A stretch of DNA of 64,000 nucleotides from Methylococcaceae bacterium (GCA_016715325.1 JADKAL010000003.1:1-64000); one strand, 5' to 3'; shown: positions 38,391-48,292, numbered from the stretch's first letter. The notes: generated by a model not told the origin, from the letters alone. Numbers and translations: made by a program.

Positions 38391-39731
38391 TTAAAAATAT
38401 CGCGCTAATAAACCTCTGTCGATGTTTCTCGCCGGTATTGGGATTTTAACAATATAGCCGCCACCGGAGGCTTCATTCAATGTGCGATCATGCATATCGA
38501 ACATATTTTCCACGATCATATCTTGATTTCCTTGCGGTAGAATCAACTCTAATTTATCGCCGATCGAGAATTTGTTTTTAACATCCACGACAGCCATTCC
38601 GGTGCTATCGTCATAATCGGTTATTTCACCGCAGAACTGTTGTTGATGGCTTTTGGAATAGCCCGTGATGTAGTTTTGATGTTCATGCGTATGATGGCGT
38701 TGATAAAAGCCGTCGGTATAACCGCGATTGGCAAGGTTTTCTAACACGCCGATCAATTCTGGGCGGAACGGACGATCTGCCAAAGCGTCATCAATCGCTA
38801 GACGATAAGTTTGCGCCGTTCTGGCAACATAATAATGCGATTTGGTACGACCTTCTATCTTCAAGCTATCGATACCGATTTCGACCAAACGCTGAATATG
38901 TTCAATAGCCCTTAAATCTTTGGAATTCATAATATAAGTGCCGTTTTCGTCTTCCATGACCGGCATAAACTCGCCTTTACGGCCTTCTTCCTCCAGAAAA
39001 TAGATGTTATCCGCCAACGGGTGCCTTTCCGCTCCGCCGCAGCTGGCATGACTAATGTCGTTTAGCGAGAGGGCTAAATTGCCTTTTACATAATCGCCCT
39101 CGGCATTTTCGTGCGCGGGCAAGGTATCGTATTTCCAGCGGCAGGCATTGGTGCAAGTGCCCTGGTTAGGGTCGCGGCGATTAAAGTAGCCGGACAACAA
39201 ACACCGGCCGGAATAGGCGATGCATAAGGCCCCATGCACAAACACTTCCAATTCCATATCGGGGCAGCGTTGACGAATGTCTGCTATTTCATCCAGTGAA
39301 AGTTCGCGCGATAAAATAACCCGTTTTATACCAACGGACTGCCAGAATTTCACCGACGCATAATTGACCGTATTCGCTTGCACTGACAAATGCACCGGCA
39401 TTTCAGGCCACGCCTCGCGCACCATCATAATTAAACCGGGGTCGGCCATAATGAGGGCGTCGGGTTGCATGGCGATAATCGGCGCCATGTCAGCCATGAA
39501 TGATTTAACTTTGGCGTTGTGAGGAATCACGTTGGTAGCAAGAAAAAATTTTTTACCAAAGTCATGCGCTTCCTGAATACCTTTTGCAAGATTTTCTGCC
39601 TGAAAATCGTTATTTCTTACCCGTAAGCTGTAGCGGGGCTGACCCGCATAAACAGCATCAGCACCGTATGCAAATGCGTAGCGCATGTTTTTTAAAGTAC
39701 CGGCCGGGGAAAGTAGTTCGACGTGTTTCAT
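38391..39731 (-). CDS. trhP: tRNA hydroxylation protein TrhP (U32 peptidase family, YegQ)
   Basis: 446 aa. ELLSPAGTLKNMRYAFAYGA, ADAVYAGQPRYSLRVR, VHGALCIAYSGRCLLSGY and NQGTCTNACRWKYD are U32 family signatures; the conserved cysteines fit the iron-sulfur site proposed for these proteins. E. coli TrhP is needed for prephenate-dependent ho5U34 formation in tRNA. Length equals YegQ. Confidence 0.9.
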   Translation of the reverse strand: MKHVELLSPAGTLKNMRYAFAYGADAVYAGQPRYSLRVRNNDFQAENLAKGIQEAHDFGKKFFLATNVIPHNAKVKSFMADMAPIIAMQPDALIMADPGLIMMVREAWPEMPVHLSVQANTVNYASVKFWQSVGIKRVILSRELSLDEIADIRQRCPDMELEVFVHGALCIAYSGRCLLSGYFNRRDPNQGTCTNACRWKYDTLPAHENAEGDYVKGNLALSLNDISHASCGGAERHPLADNIYFLEEEGRKGEFMPVMEDENGTYIMNSKDLRAIEHIQRLVEIGIDSLKIEGRTKSHYYVARTAQTYRLAIDDALADRPFRPELIGVLENLANRGYTDGFYQRHHTHEHQNYITGYSKSHQQQFCGEITDYDDSTGMAVVDVKNKFSIGDKLELILPQGNQDMIVENMFDMHDRTLNEASGGGYIVKIPIPARNIDRGLLARYF

Positions 39732-39981
39732 AATTGGTGTTTGAGAAGAAAATAGATTTAAAAATGTGCTTATTATACGGGGCGGCTCTCGGCTTTTCGA
39801 AGCTCTCTATATTGATGAGTTATAGATTCGAAAGAGCTGGTATCCCGTAATCGACAATACGAGCCAAACAGAAGTAACATCACGTCACAGCCGGCACTTT
39901 ATCGACGAAATCTAGCGGAGTAGGATAAACAGCATTTTCAGAGGATTAAAGTTGCCGGACATCATTTAATCTCTGCCTTAA

Positions 39982-40135
39982 ATTATAGATACGGCTAAGT
40001 GAAGTTTTAATTTCCCTTCGGCTCCGTTCAGGGAACGTGATTTAGCATTCGTGCTTTTCTACAGCGTTCCCTGAACGGAGCCGAAGGGGGGACACGTACA
40101 CCTTTAGTTCAAAATTTAAAAGGCCGGATCAATTA
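39982..40135. repeat. TIR-bearing intergenic repeat, copy 7 (type A)
   Basis: TTATAGATACGGC to GGCCGGATCAATTAAT. The interior palindrome is nearly perfect: CCCTTCGGCTCCGTTCAGGG ... CCCTGAACGGAGCCGAAGGG around GCATTCGTGC. Its right end contains the TGA stop of the reverse-strand gene at 40129. It fills the second half of the 397-bp gap; the first half has no evident gene. Confidence 0.85.
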
Positions 40136-40521
40136 ATATCATTTTTTGTCGCATCGATATACTGCTTTCGCACAACAGCGAAACCCGCAAGGCTTGATGG
40201 GGAATGATCTCGATAGTGGCTTAAGTTGTAATTGAAAAGCTTTTTGGCGGCTACATAGACGTTTTCCGGGGCAAACAGTTTTATCTCATCGAGTTTACGC
40301 TCAAGTTCATCCGCATCGGTGTGATATAAACGATTTTCTTCGTGAGCTTTAGCCGTAAGATAGTCGAGATGATTTAAAAAATCCTCGTAAAACTTTTCAC
40401 GGGTCATATTGGGATCGCCGTAAAAGCTTCCCGTACTCGGACCTTCTATTAAGAAATACTTTACAAAAATTAACCCGCCGAAGAAAAAACCGAGGAATAA
40501 AAAAAGCCAAGGGGCTAACAT
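40129..40521 (-). CDS. Membrane-anchored hypothetical protein
   Basis: 130 aa. N-terminal membrane segment (about 2-24, WLFLFLGFFFGGLIFVKYFL), then a soluble helical part rich in charged residues (NMTREKFYEDFLNHLDYL, ELERKLDEIKLF). No family recognised. The stop codon lies within the terminal repeat of copy 7, so the last residues may have been set by repeat insertion. Stands alone downstream of alkB. Confidence 0.55.
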   Translation of the reverse strand: MLAPWLFLFLGFFFGGLIFVKYFLIEGPSTGSFYGDPNMTREKFYEDFLNHLDYLTAKAHEENRLYHTDADELERKLDEIKLFAPENVYVAAKKLFNYNLSHYRDHSPSSLAGFAVVRKQYIDATKNDIN

Positions 40522-40634
40522 AAAGGGTTTTTAACAATAGATGATTAGGAATAGTTGCTTTGGGTATTAAGCCGGTCCGCAATTCAGTTTATCGGTTAGA
40601 CTCATATAAATTATTAAGCAGACTTCAAAGCGAG

Positions 40635-41276
40635 TCAAGCCGAATACTTTGCTGTTTCTATACGCCGAAAGGTGAGATTAATACGCGGTGTTTTGTGCGC
40701 TTTTGTTTTCGGTACGGAATGCCGCCAAAATTGTTGGCAGGTTCCGCCCATGATAAGCAAATCGCCGTGCGAGAGGCGAATATTTAACGTTTGCTTGGTT
40801 TTTTTATGATGCAGCCTAAAGAGACGTTCGTCGCCCAGCGATAACGACGCAATCGTCGGATTAACGCCTAATTCTTTTTCATCGTCCGAATGGCATCCCA
40901 TGGAGTCTTTGCCGTCGCGGTATAAATTGGCTAATACACTGTTAAATGTCGTGCGGCATTGATGTTCGACTTTTGCTTTTACCGGCAGTAACTCCGGGAT
41001 CCACGGAGCCGGTGGGTGGTCGACGCCGGAATAGCGGTAAAAAGCATCCGGTTCGCCGTACCAACACATCAGCCGGGGCACCTTGACCCGTTTTCCAAAG
41101 ATTACAATAGTTTCTTCCGCCCAGGCAATGCGAGTTAATAACGCTTTAAATAGCATATCGGCATCGTTTTGCAGATAAAACGATTTATACAGAAAAAGAA
41201 CAGTTCCGTCGCCCAAGTTAAAATCAATTATTTCGGCTTCGTTATTAAAATCGAATTCCGTTTGCTTCACGTACAA
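40635..41276 (-). CDS. alkB: AlkB-like 2-oxoglutarate/Fe(II) dioxygenase
   Basis: 213 aa. It has the double-stranded beta-helix iron ligands HSDDE (HxD), a distal His in QFWRHSVPK, and RINLTFRR with the two 2-oxoglutarate-binding arginines. PRLMCWYGEPDAFYRYSG and NSVLANLYRDGKDSMGCHSD match the ALKBH2/3-like branch common in bacteria. Removes methyl groups such as 1-methyladenine and 3-methylcytosine from DNA or RNA. 6 nt downstream of the TonB-receptor gene on the same strand, so possibly at the end of that operon. Confidence 0.9.
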   Translation of the reverse strand: MYVKQTEFDFNNEAEIIDFNLGDGTVLFLYKSFYLQNDADMLFKALLTRIAWAEETIVIFGKRVKVPRLMCWYGEPDAFYRYSGVDHPPAPWIPELLPVKAKVEHQCRTTFNSVLANLYRDGKDSMGCHSDDEKELGVNPTIASLSLGDERLFRLHHKKTKQTLNIRLSHGDLLIMGGTCQQFWRHSVPKTKAHKTPRINLTFRRIETAKYSA

Positions 41277-41282
41277 CGCATT

Positions 41283-43418
41283 TTAAAAATCGACTGAAGT
41301 TTCAAAATAAAAACTTCTGCCGGGAAGCGGAAAATTCGAAGGATAACCTTGTATCCTGGCTTGTTCAAAATTATTGTTATCGAAGGCATTTCTGAGCGAT
41401 GCTGCAAAATTGACATGATCCCAGAGTCGGCTTGTTCGAAGCGTAAAGTCTACGCTTTGATAATCGCTTAACGGTCTGTTATCGCCGGGTTCACGCGATC
41501 TTCCGCCGATCCAGTTGAGCTGGCTTTGGAATTGCCATTGCGGCAAGAAACTCCATTTGGCTGCCAAGTACAGTTGGTGTTCCGGCACGCCGGAAATTCG
41601 CATTTTGGTTAAGCTGTTACGCGAATATTGCCAAGCATAATTTCCGTACAAATTCCATTGCTCCGACACTTGCCAATTCCAGTCGAACTCAGTTCCATAG
41701 CTCTGTTGTTCGCCGACGTTTTGAAACTGAAACGACGAACTGCCGGGCGCCGTCGTAATTAAATCATCGATTTGATAGTAATATAAATTTAACGTTGTTC
41801 TTAAAGTAGAAAAAGGACGGTAATCGAAAGCCAATTCGCCGGTATTGATCGTTTCGGGTTTTAACAATTGATTTCGTGTTAAATCGGGATTGTTTTGTAA
41901 CGAGAGTTCGTAAAAATTCGGTGCTCTGAACGCACGTCCGTACATCAACTTACCGGTTAATTCTTTATTAATATCCCAGATCAGCGCCAATCTTGGATTA
42001 ACGGTGTTGCCGAAATCGGAGTAGTAATCGTAACGTATGCCGGAGGTAAGCGACCAATCGTTCGCCAATTGCCATTCATCCTGTAACATCGCCGACCAGA
42101 TTGAACGATGGCTGTCTTTCAAGAACGAGAAAGATGTCCCGGTTACATCTTTCAATATACCGTTAATCACTTTAGGGAGATTGTTTCCGTTGATCGCCCC
42201 TTTGCCGAAGTTGGTCAGATGTTTGTTAACAACGATTTCTTCGTAACGATAACCGGTGCCGAAGCGAATTTGATGACCCTCGACGCCTGAAAAAATAGAA
42301 GTGAACTCAATCGTCGGTATCTGTTGGTTGTAATCGATGAGGTCGATGGTACCGTCGGAAAATAGGGTAAAATTTTGCGAAGCTATATCGATGTCGCCGT
42401 CCGTTCCGATCGGTAAACGGGTGTTATCGGGGAAAGTAGGGATATCGCCCTTAACGCCTGAATTAAGATAACTTAAATGCGCTTGGAATTCCCAGTCGTC
42501 GAACCAATCTTCCGTGGAAAATCTTACATCGCCTAAATATTGGTCGCCGCTAGCTTTTCCATCGGGATCCAAGCTGCCGCCGCTGCCTGCATTGGTGCCG
42601 GAATTTAAAATATTGTTCGCCCAAAAGCCGATGTCCCAATGTTTGCGTTGCAGATTGAAATGGCTATTAATGCTTTTCCGATCCGTATTCATTGCCCCTG
42701 GAGCATGAGAAGCCCGGCTATTAAATTGCTTATCGAGCACGGATTGAATATCGGCCTTAATGATTCGACCGCTATCGCCGTCGGTTCCTTGATATTGAAT
42801 ATTCGCTCCAATATCCCAATCGTTCAAATGAGTGCTGTACTGCCCGAAGGCGCTTTGCGAATTCCAGTTTCCAGCACGCACACCGGCTTGATTGCTGGCT
42901 ATATCGTTCGGTTTTTTTGTGATGATGTTAATAACACCGGCAAAGGCGTCGGCGCCGTAAACCGCCGAACCGGGACCTCGGATAACTTCAATCCGTTTTA
43001 CCGCGGCTAAAGGTAAATCCGGGCCGAAGTCGAGCGATGAATGAAGCGGGGTGGTAATGCGTGTTCCATTCATCAAAATCAACATTTGCGAATTACTTTC
43101 GTTAGCGAGGCCTCGCACTGTGAATACAGGCTCTTGCGTTTGCGTTTGCAGGGCCATGTGAATACCGGGTACCGTTTCAAGCACTTCGGCTAATCCGGTT
43201 GCCCCCATCGTTTTGATTTGATCTTCGGTAATAACGCTTATCGAACCGGCGGAGCGGAAAACCGGTTTTGCTGAGCCGGATGCGATAGTGACCGTTATAT
43301 CGGATAACTCGGCAGGCGACATGGAAAAATATTTTTCCATGTCTAAATCGTCCGAATAGGCGCTGTTTGCACAAAAAAAAATAAACAGTATTAAGCCGAT
43401 TTGCCAACAGGAGTTCAT
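41283..43418 (-). CDS. TonB-dependent outer-membrane receptor
   Basis: 711 aa. Signal peptide (1-22), a short leader, then the plug domain (about 45-170: GSISVITEDQIKTMGATGL, VRGLANESNSQMLILMNG, VIRGPGSAVYGADAFAGVIN) and a 22-strand barrel ending in the aromatic FETSVDF. Colicin I receptor/BtuB-like class. Substrate unknown. Its ATG shares the A of the upstream TAA (TAATG), so it is translationally coupled to the c-di-GMP gene. No riboswitch or ECF factor is seen. Confidence 0.92.
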   Translation of the reverse strand: MNSCWQIGLILFIFFCANSAYSDDLDMEKYFSMSPAELSDITVTIASGSAKPVFRSAGSISVITEDQIKTMGATGLAEVLETVPGIHMALQTQTQEPVFTVRGLANESNSQMLILMNGTRITTPLHSSLDFGPDLPLAAVKRIEVIRGPGSAVYGADAFAGVINIITKKPNDIASNQAGVRAGNWNSQSAFGQYSTHLNDWDIGANIQYQGTDGDSGRIIKADIQSVLDKQFNSRASHAPGAMNTDRKSINSHFNLQRKHWDIGFWANNILNSGTNAGSGGSLDPDGKASGDQYLGDVRFSTEDWFDDWEFQAHLSYLNSGVKGDIPTFPDNTRLPIGTDGDIDIASQNFTLFSDGTIDLIDYNQQIPTIEFTSIFSGVEGHQIRFGTGYRYEEIVVNKHLTNFGKGAINGNNLPKVINGILKDVTGTSFSFLKDSHRSIWSAMLQDEWQLANDWSLTSGIRYDYYSDFGNTVNPRLALIWDINKELTGKLMYGRAFRAPNFYELSLQNNPDLTRNQLLKPETINTGELAFDYRPFSTLRTTLNLYYYQIDDLITTAPGSSSFQFQNVGEQQSYGTEFDWNWQVSEQWNLYGNYAWQYSRNSLTKMRISGVPEHQLYLAAKWSFLPQWQFQSQLNWIGGRSREPGDNRPLSDYQSVDFTLRTSRLWDHVNFAASLRNAFDNNNFEQARIQGYPSNFPLPGRSFYFETSVDF

Positions 43419-45820
43419 TATTTTGTTCTACCGAATAATGAAGTAATCGGTTTAAGCTCATTCAACGGAACCGGTTTGCCGATGCCGTAGCCTTGCGCAT
43501 AGTCCACACCGAGCTCTTTAAGTAAATTGAAAATACGTTCGTTTTCGACGAATTCCGCAATTGTCTTCTTGTTCATGACATGACCGACTTCATTGATCGA
43601 CTTTACCATCGCACAGTCGACTTCGTCCTCAAGGATGTCTTTCACAAATAAACCGTCGATCTTGAGATAGTCGACCGGCAACTTTTTCAGATACGCGAAA
43701 GAGGAGAGTCCGCTACCGAAATCGTCCAACGAAAAAAGACAACCCTGTTCTTTTAATTGATTGATAAATTTGCTTGCGAAGGTAAAGTTAGAAATCGCGG
43801 CTGTTTCGGTGATTTCAAAGCATATTTTGTTGGTTGGAATAGACCATTTAATAAATTGTTCTGAAATAAAATTCAACATCGATTCGTCGGAAATCGATAA
43901 ACCGGAGAGATTGATCGAGCAGATCGATAAGTTGCTTAGAAATTCGGGATTACCCGCCAGCCATTCGAGGATGTTGGCAATAAGCCAGCGGTCTAATTCC
44001 GGCGCCAAGTTGTAACGCTCCGCAGCCGGAAAAAAAGCGCCGGGCGGAATGATATTGCCGCGGTCGTCGCGGTATCTCAATAGCGCTTCGAAATGCAAAC
44101 CTTCGGCGATATTGTGCAAAGGCACGATGGGTTGGCCGAACAGAATAAAGCGTTTCTGCTCAAGGCCTTGCCGAATCTTTTCGACCCATTGCATCTCGCC
44201 CTGGCGCATTGCTAGCTCTTCATCGTCGGGGCTGAAGACATGAACGCGATTGCGGCCTTTTTCTTTGGCGGCATAACAGGCGGCATCGGCTTCTTTGAGA
44301 AGATCGACGGCATTGCCGCTGGCAACATTAATCGAGGAAACGCCGATACTGACGCCGATGGTAAAACTTCTGTCTTCCCAAGCGAAATTGAAATCTTTAA
44401 CCAAATCGCGTAATTTTTCGCAAGCTTGGTAAGCTTGGCTAGGCGAACAATTAAACATCAAAATACCGAATTCATCGCCGCCGAGTCGAGCGACGAAATC
44501 GTATTGCCGAATATGCTTTCTGAGTACTTCGCCGAGTTGCCTCAGTAATTCGTCTCCAGCTAGATGACCGCAAGTATCGTTAACCACTTTAAATTGGTCG
44601 AGATCCAGGTAGCACAGGGCGTGCTCGGTGTTTTCCTGATGGGCCAGAGCAATGGCACGTTTTAATGTACGGTCGAATTTATTTCGGTTAGCCAGTCCGG
44701 TTAAGGCGTCGTGGTCGGCTTGATAAGCGATTTGCTCGTTCAATAACCGGGTTTCGGTAATATCTTCGCAAACGATCAACAAGCTGCTTTCATGGACCTC
44801 ATTTTCAACCAGTCTGGCTGTCGCCCGCACCCAAATAACCCGACCGTTTTGGCAAATATTACGTAGTTCTTGGTTATGTACGAGTAAAGGATTGGAAAAA
44901 CAACGGTCGATTAATTCATGCATTAACGTAATATCGTCGGAATGAATGAAATCGAAAATAGAACAATTCTGAAGTTCTTCGACGGATAATCCTAACTGTT
45001 TAGCGCCGGTGAGGTTTACCGAGAAAATGAGCCCGCTACTTGAAATATTAAAAACCATCGTCGGATTGTCGTCGTACAACGTCAAATATCGATTTTTCGC
45101 TCTCGTAAGCGCTTGGCTTTGGCTTTCGACGGTTGCAATCAAGGCATTGAAAGAGTCGACTAATACACCCATTTCGTCGTTGCTCAGTTTATCGGCTCTG
45201 AGCGAATAATCGCTCGTTGAACTAATTTGTTTAACGGTGCGGACGAGCTTTTGTACCGGAACCGTGATGAGCTTCAGAAGCGGTCGTGACAACAAAAACG
45301 TGATTAATGAAACCACCACCAGCACCAAAAATAACAGGCCGATAAATTGGATTTTATGCCAATAAGCACGGGTTAAATTGGCGCGTATGTATACAGTGCC
45401 CAGCTTTTCACCGTCCATGATGATGGGTTCTACGACATAGAGCTGCTTATTTTCAAGTCGCGTGACTTCATCGGCGATAGATAGCGGACAAACGGCGTTT
45501 TTCTCGTGAGTGCTCGACAAACTGACGAAAACTTCATGGGCTTGATTGTATAGACAGGTTGTTTGAACCGAGGGAAAGTTTTTAAATACCGATAAATTTT
45601 CCGCCGCTAAATTAGGATCGTCGAAGATCAACGCGGCGGCGCTCCGGTTTCCAATGACTTGCGCCAATTTAGACATATCGTCTTTGGTCGTTCGCTGAAA
45701 TTCCGACAGTTCAAGCAGTATGAGAAAAACACCGGCAAATAGCAGTGAAATCAAGCTGGAGAACATCAGGATTAACAAGAGCTTTCGGTCTATCGAAAGA
45801 TGGCTGAACTTTTTATTCAT
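43418..45820 (-). CDS. Membrane GGDEF-EAL c-di-GMP enzyme with PAS and HAMP
   Basis: 800 aa. Two membrane segments (about 14-34 and 151-175) flank a periplasmic CHASE8-like sensor; HAMP about 175-230; PAS about 243-360; GGDEF about 370-525 with the intact RLGGDEF active site; EAL about 545-790 with FEALLRY, FEITETAA, LDDFGSG and YLKIDGLFV. Both catalytic domains look complete, so it may make or degrade c-di-GMP. Overlaps yfiR-like gene by 8 nt and TonB-receptor gene by 1 nt. The YfiR neighbour suggests YfiN-like periplasmic control. Confidence 0.93.
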   Translation of the reverse strand: MNKKFSHLSIDRKLLLILMFSSLISLLFAGVFLILLELSEFQRTTKDDMSKLAQVIGNRSAAALIFDDPNLAAENLSVFKNFPSVQTTCLYNQAHEVFVSLSSTHEKNAVCPLSIADEVTRLENKQLYVVEPIIMDGEKLGTVYIRANLTRAYWHKIQFIGLLFLVLVVVSLITFLLSRPLLKLITVPVQKLVRTVKQISSTSDYSLRADKLSNDEMGVLVDSFNALIATVESQSQALTRAKNRYLTLYDDNPTMVFNISSSGLIFSVNLTGAKQLGLSVEELQNCSIFDFIHSDDITLMHELIDRCFSNPLLVHNQELRNICQNGRVIWVRATARLVENEVHESSLLIVCEDITETRLLNEQIAYQADHDALTGLANRNKFDRTLKRAIALAHQENTEHALCYLDLDQFKVVNDTCGHLAGDELLRQLGEVLRKHIRQYDFVARLGGDEFGILMFNCSPSQAYQACEKLRDLVKDFNFAWEDRSFTIGVSIGVSSINVASGNAVDLLKEADAACYAAKEKGRNRVHVFSPDDEELAMRQGEMQWVEKIRQGLEQKRFILFGQPIVPLHNIAEGLHFEALLRYRDDRGNIIPPGAFFPAAERYNLAPELDRWLIANILEWLAGNPEFLSNLSICSINLSGLSISDESMLNFISEQFIKWSIPTNKICFEITETAAISNFTFASKFINQLKEQGCLFSLDDFGSGLSSFAYLKKLPVDYLKIDGLFVKDILEDEVDCAMVKSINEVGHVMNKKTIAEFVENERIFNLLKELGVDYAQGYGIGKPVPLNELKPITSLFGRTK

Positions 45821-46373
45821 GGGAAGGTTCCCGGAAAAGTTCGGCTATTTCGAGCAGTTTGGCGCTAATTTTTAAATCGGTCTGTTTCACCGACTGCAAA
45901 TCGATTTGTATTTTAATTTTGCCGTCGCGGTTGATAAAGTTAATCATCTCCCCGTTGGCGATGGCTTCTCCGCCGTCCCCGACAATTAGCCTGTCAGCTT
46001 GTTTGGGATAAGCGCGGATTTTTTCGAGTATTAATGGCGTATCGTTTACCCCGCCAAGGTAAAGAATATGACAGTCTATTTGCGATGCCGAACTCGAAAG
46101 AAAGGATTCTTCCGACAACCGGACAATTTTAATTGCTCGGTTAAATGCTGTTTTATTTTCAATAGGGTCGATGACCTCGCCGAAAGGATCGCTACCCAAG
46201 ATACATAAATTAAAGGTTGGACTTTTCAGCGCAGGCCAAGTAATAAACTTGGTGAAGTTATAAAGGTAGCCCGCCTTAATCTTATATTCAAGATTGGCGT
46301 CACTCGAAGCAAGGTTGCTAAAAAATAGCAACATCAGGCTTAAAAACGATCTTGTTAAGAAAGCATCCTTCAT
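45813..46373 (-). CDS. YfiR-family periplasmic regulator (DUF4154)
   Basis: 186 aa. Signal peptide (about 1-25), then KIKAGYLYNFTKFITWP, LCILGSDPFGEVIDPI, CHILYLGG, RLIVGDGGEAIANGEMINFI and KLLEIAELF, the YfiR pattern. In Pseudomonas YfiR represses the diguanylate cyclase YfiN from the periplasm. First gene of a three-gene operon with a GGDEF-EAL enzyme and a TonB receptor; which signal it reads is unknown. Confidence 0.92.
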   Translation of the reverse strand: MKDAFLTRSFLSLMLLFFSNLASSDANLEYKIKAGYLYNFTKFITWPALKSPTFNLCILGSDPFGEVIDPIENKTAFNRAIKIVRLSEESFLSSSASQIDCHILYLGGVNDTPLILEKIRAYPKQADRLIVGDGGEAIANGEMINFINRDGKIKIQIDLQSVKQTDLKISAKLLEIAELFREPSHE

Positions 46374-46534
46374 TGATGAGTATCGCTTAGCCTTTCAACC
46401 AATGTGAAAACGGAGAATTCCTCGATTAAATTTTTCTAACTTTATAAACGACTTAAAGTATAGCTATGTTAACTCAAAATCGAAATTAGCGATTAATTTA
46501 GCCTTTGTAAAGCAACTATTGCATGACTTAAGGC

Positions 46535-46650
46535 TAGATCATTTTGAACATTTTAAACACGAAGTTTTATTTTTCGTTCGGTTCTGCACAGTGAAACGGC
46601 GGAAAAGCATGAAAACCTGATAACGTTTCCTGAGCTGATTTAAAGGAGGC
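46535..46650. repeat. Decayed type-A repeat
   Basis: Fragments CGTTCGGTTCTGCACAGTG, GGAAAAGCATGAAAACCTG and AACGTTTCCTGAGC match the type-A interior with gaps. Ends not recognisable. The rest of the 355-bp gap is AT-rich leader of the yfiR operon with no gene. Confidence 0.4.
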
Positions 46651-46728
46651 GTAAGGATAAATGCTCCCTAAATCGAGTAATAATACCGCGAACCGACAAC
46701 TGAACGGGAATAAGCCGGTATGCAGATG

Positions 46729-48030
46729 CTAACTCAAGTAAAACTTTTTAAATACTTTAATCATGAAATCGTGATCGTAAACACCGGCGCTTTCTCTGAT
46801 ACTGTGCATAGACCACATCGGATTGCCGACATCGACCGAACGAATGCCTAATTTCGCCGAGGTAATCGGACCGATTGTACTGCCGCAAGGCAAGTCGCAC
46901 CGGTGCGAATAGCGCTGATAAGGGACATCGGCTTGTCGACACCAATCGATAAACATGGCTTCGGAAACGCCTTCGGAGCTGTAACGCTGGTTAGTATTAA
47001 TTTTGATTACAGGGCCTTGATTGACTATCACTTTATGATCCTGATCGAAAGCGTTGGGATAATTCGGGTGATAGGCGTGCGCCATGTCGGCGCTGACAAG
47101 AAAACTTGTCGCAATAATTCGAGAGAAATCTTGCGAGTCGGTTTGATTTGCTAAGGCTATACGTTGAAGAACAACCGGTAAAAAGCTACCGTCCGCGCCT
47201 TGTTTGCTTTCGCTGCCGATTTCCTCGTGATCGAATAATGCACACACCAGCGTATTGTCGCCGCCTAATACGGATTCGTCTATTAAGGCTTGCAGCGCGG
47301 CATGACACGAGGAGAGATTATCCAGTTGACTGTCGCTGTAAAATTCATTTTCCGCCCCCCAAATCGTGCCTTTTTGGGTATCGTAGATAGCCAAATCCCA
47401 CGATAAGATATTTTCAACATCGATTGTCGATTGTTGCTTTAAAAGCCGCGAAAAATAATCGGGTGAAATTTGCTCTTGAGAAAGCGCGGACAAGGTGAGA
47501 GCTAATTCGTTGTGTTTATGTAACTTTAGACCGTCTTCGTTAACAGTCCTATTCAAGTGAATCGCTAAATTGGGTAGTCGCAGCAAGGGTTGATCGAATT
47601 TAATGAGTTGGGTTTCGATCCGATTTTGCTCGTTTTTATAGCAGATTCGTCCGGCCAGACTCAGGTCGCGGTCGGCAAAGGTTGCCAGGATCGGCCCGCC
47701 GTATATTTCGACATTCAATCGGATGAGGCGATCCTTATCGTTGACGGCATTCGGTTTAACCCGTAATCCAGGCGAGTCCGTATGCGCACCGATAATTCTA
47801 AAACCGGTATCGAGTAAGGGATTTTTACCGACGATAAAGGCGATGATGGAAGAATCGTCCCGAACCACGAAGTAACGCCCGCCCGATTCTAATTTCCATT
47901 TAGCGGTTTCGTCCAGTTTCTTGAATCGGAAAGGCTTTAGCAAGTTCTGTGCAGACTTGACGGCATGCCAAGGACTCGGACTTTCGTCGATAAAGTTGAG
48001 CAGATTTTGGATTTGTTGGTGAGGCGTCAT
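46729..48030 (-). CDS. apeB: M18-family aminopeptidase
   Basis: 433 aa. Metal-site motifs of M18: IIGAHTDSPGLRVKPN, LFDHEEIGSESKQGA, VSADMAHAYHPNYPN and MHSIRESAGVYD. Also the family's SPSPWHAV start. Probably a cytosolic, two-metal aminopeptidase, possibly preferring acidic residues. Monocistronic. Confidence 0.92.
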   Translation of the reverse strand: MTPHQQIQNLLNFIDESPSPWHAVKSAQNLLKPFRFKKLDETAKWKLESGGRYFVVRDDSSIIAFIVGKNPLLDTGFRIIGAHTDSPGLRVKPNAVNDKDRLIRLNVEIYGGPILATFADRDLSLAGRICYKNEQNRIETQLIKFDQPLLRLPNLAIHLNRTVNEDGLKLHKHNELALTLSALSQEQISPDYFSRLLKQQSTIDVENILSWDLAIYDTQKGTIWGAENEFYSDSQLDNLSSCHAALQALIDESVLGGDNTLVCALFDHEEIGSESKQGADGSFLPVVLQRIALANQTDSQDFSRIIATSFLVSADMAHAYHPNYPNAFDQDHKVIVNQGPVIKINTNQRYSSEGVSEAMFIDWCRQADVPYQRYSHRCDLPCGSTIGPITSAKLGIRSVDVGNPMWSMHSIRESAGVYDHDFMIKVFKKFYLS

Positions 48031-48117
48031 TTGTTATCAATGTTATTTTGCAAGCTAACAATCGTTAGTAGATGAAAATAGACGTATCCGATTGTTAGCT
48101 AACATCAATTGTGCATT

Positions 48118-48287
48118 ATTATTGATTCGGCATTTTAAAGTCTGAATCGTTCGTGCTGAGCGGATCGAAGCACAGACCGCCTTTCGACAGGCTCTCGGCA
48201 ACTGCTCCCTGCGTTGCTCTACCTCCTGCATCCGTGCAGTCGAAGGCGAACGGAAGTTAATATTTCATAGGGCCGAATCTATAATAA
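48118..48287. repeat. TIR-bearing intergenic repeat, copy 8 (type B with internal insertion)
   Basis: ATTATTGATTCGGC to GGGCCGAATCTATAATAA. The type-B interior is interrupted between GACAGGCTC and TCGAAGGCGAACGG by about 46 bp (about 48204-48240) containing CAACTGCTCCCTGCG and CTCCTGCATCCGTGCAG, itself palindromic. A nested repeat or recombination product. Confidence 0.8.
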
Positions 48288-48292
48288 AAGCA

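Noticed and set aside
41283..43418. Cobalamin riboswitch / BtuB assignment for the TonB receptor
   Set aside because: No riboswitch-like leader; the gene is internal to an operon with YfiR and a GGDEF-EAL gene.
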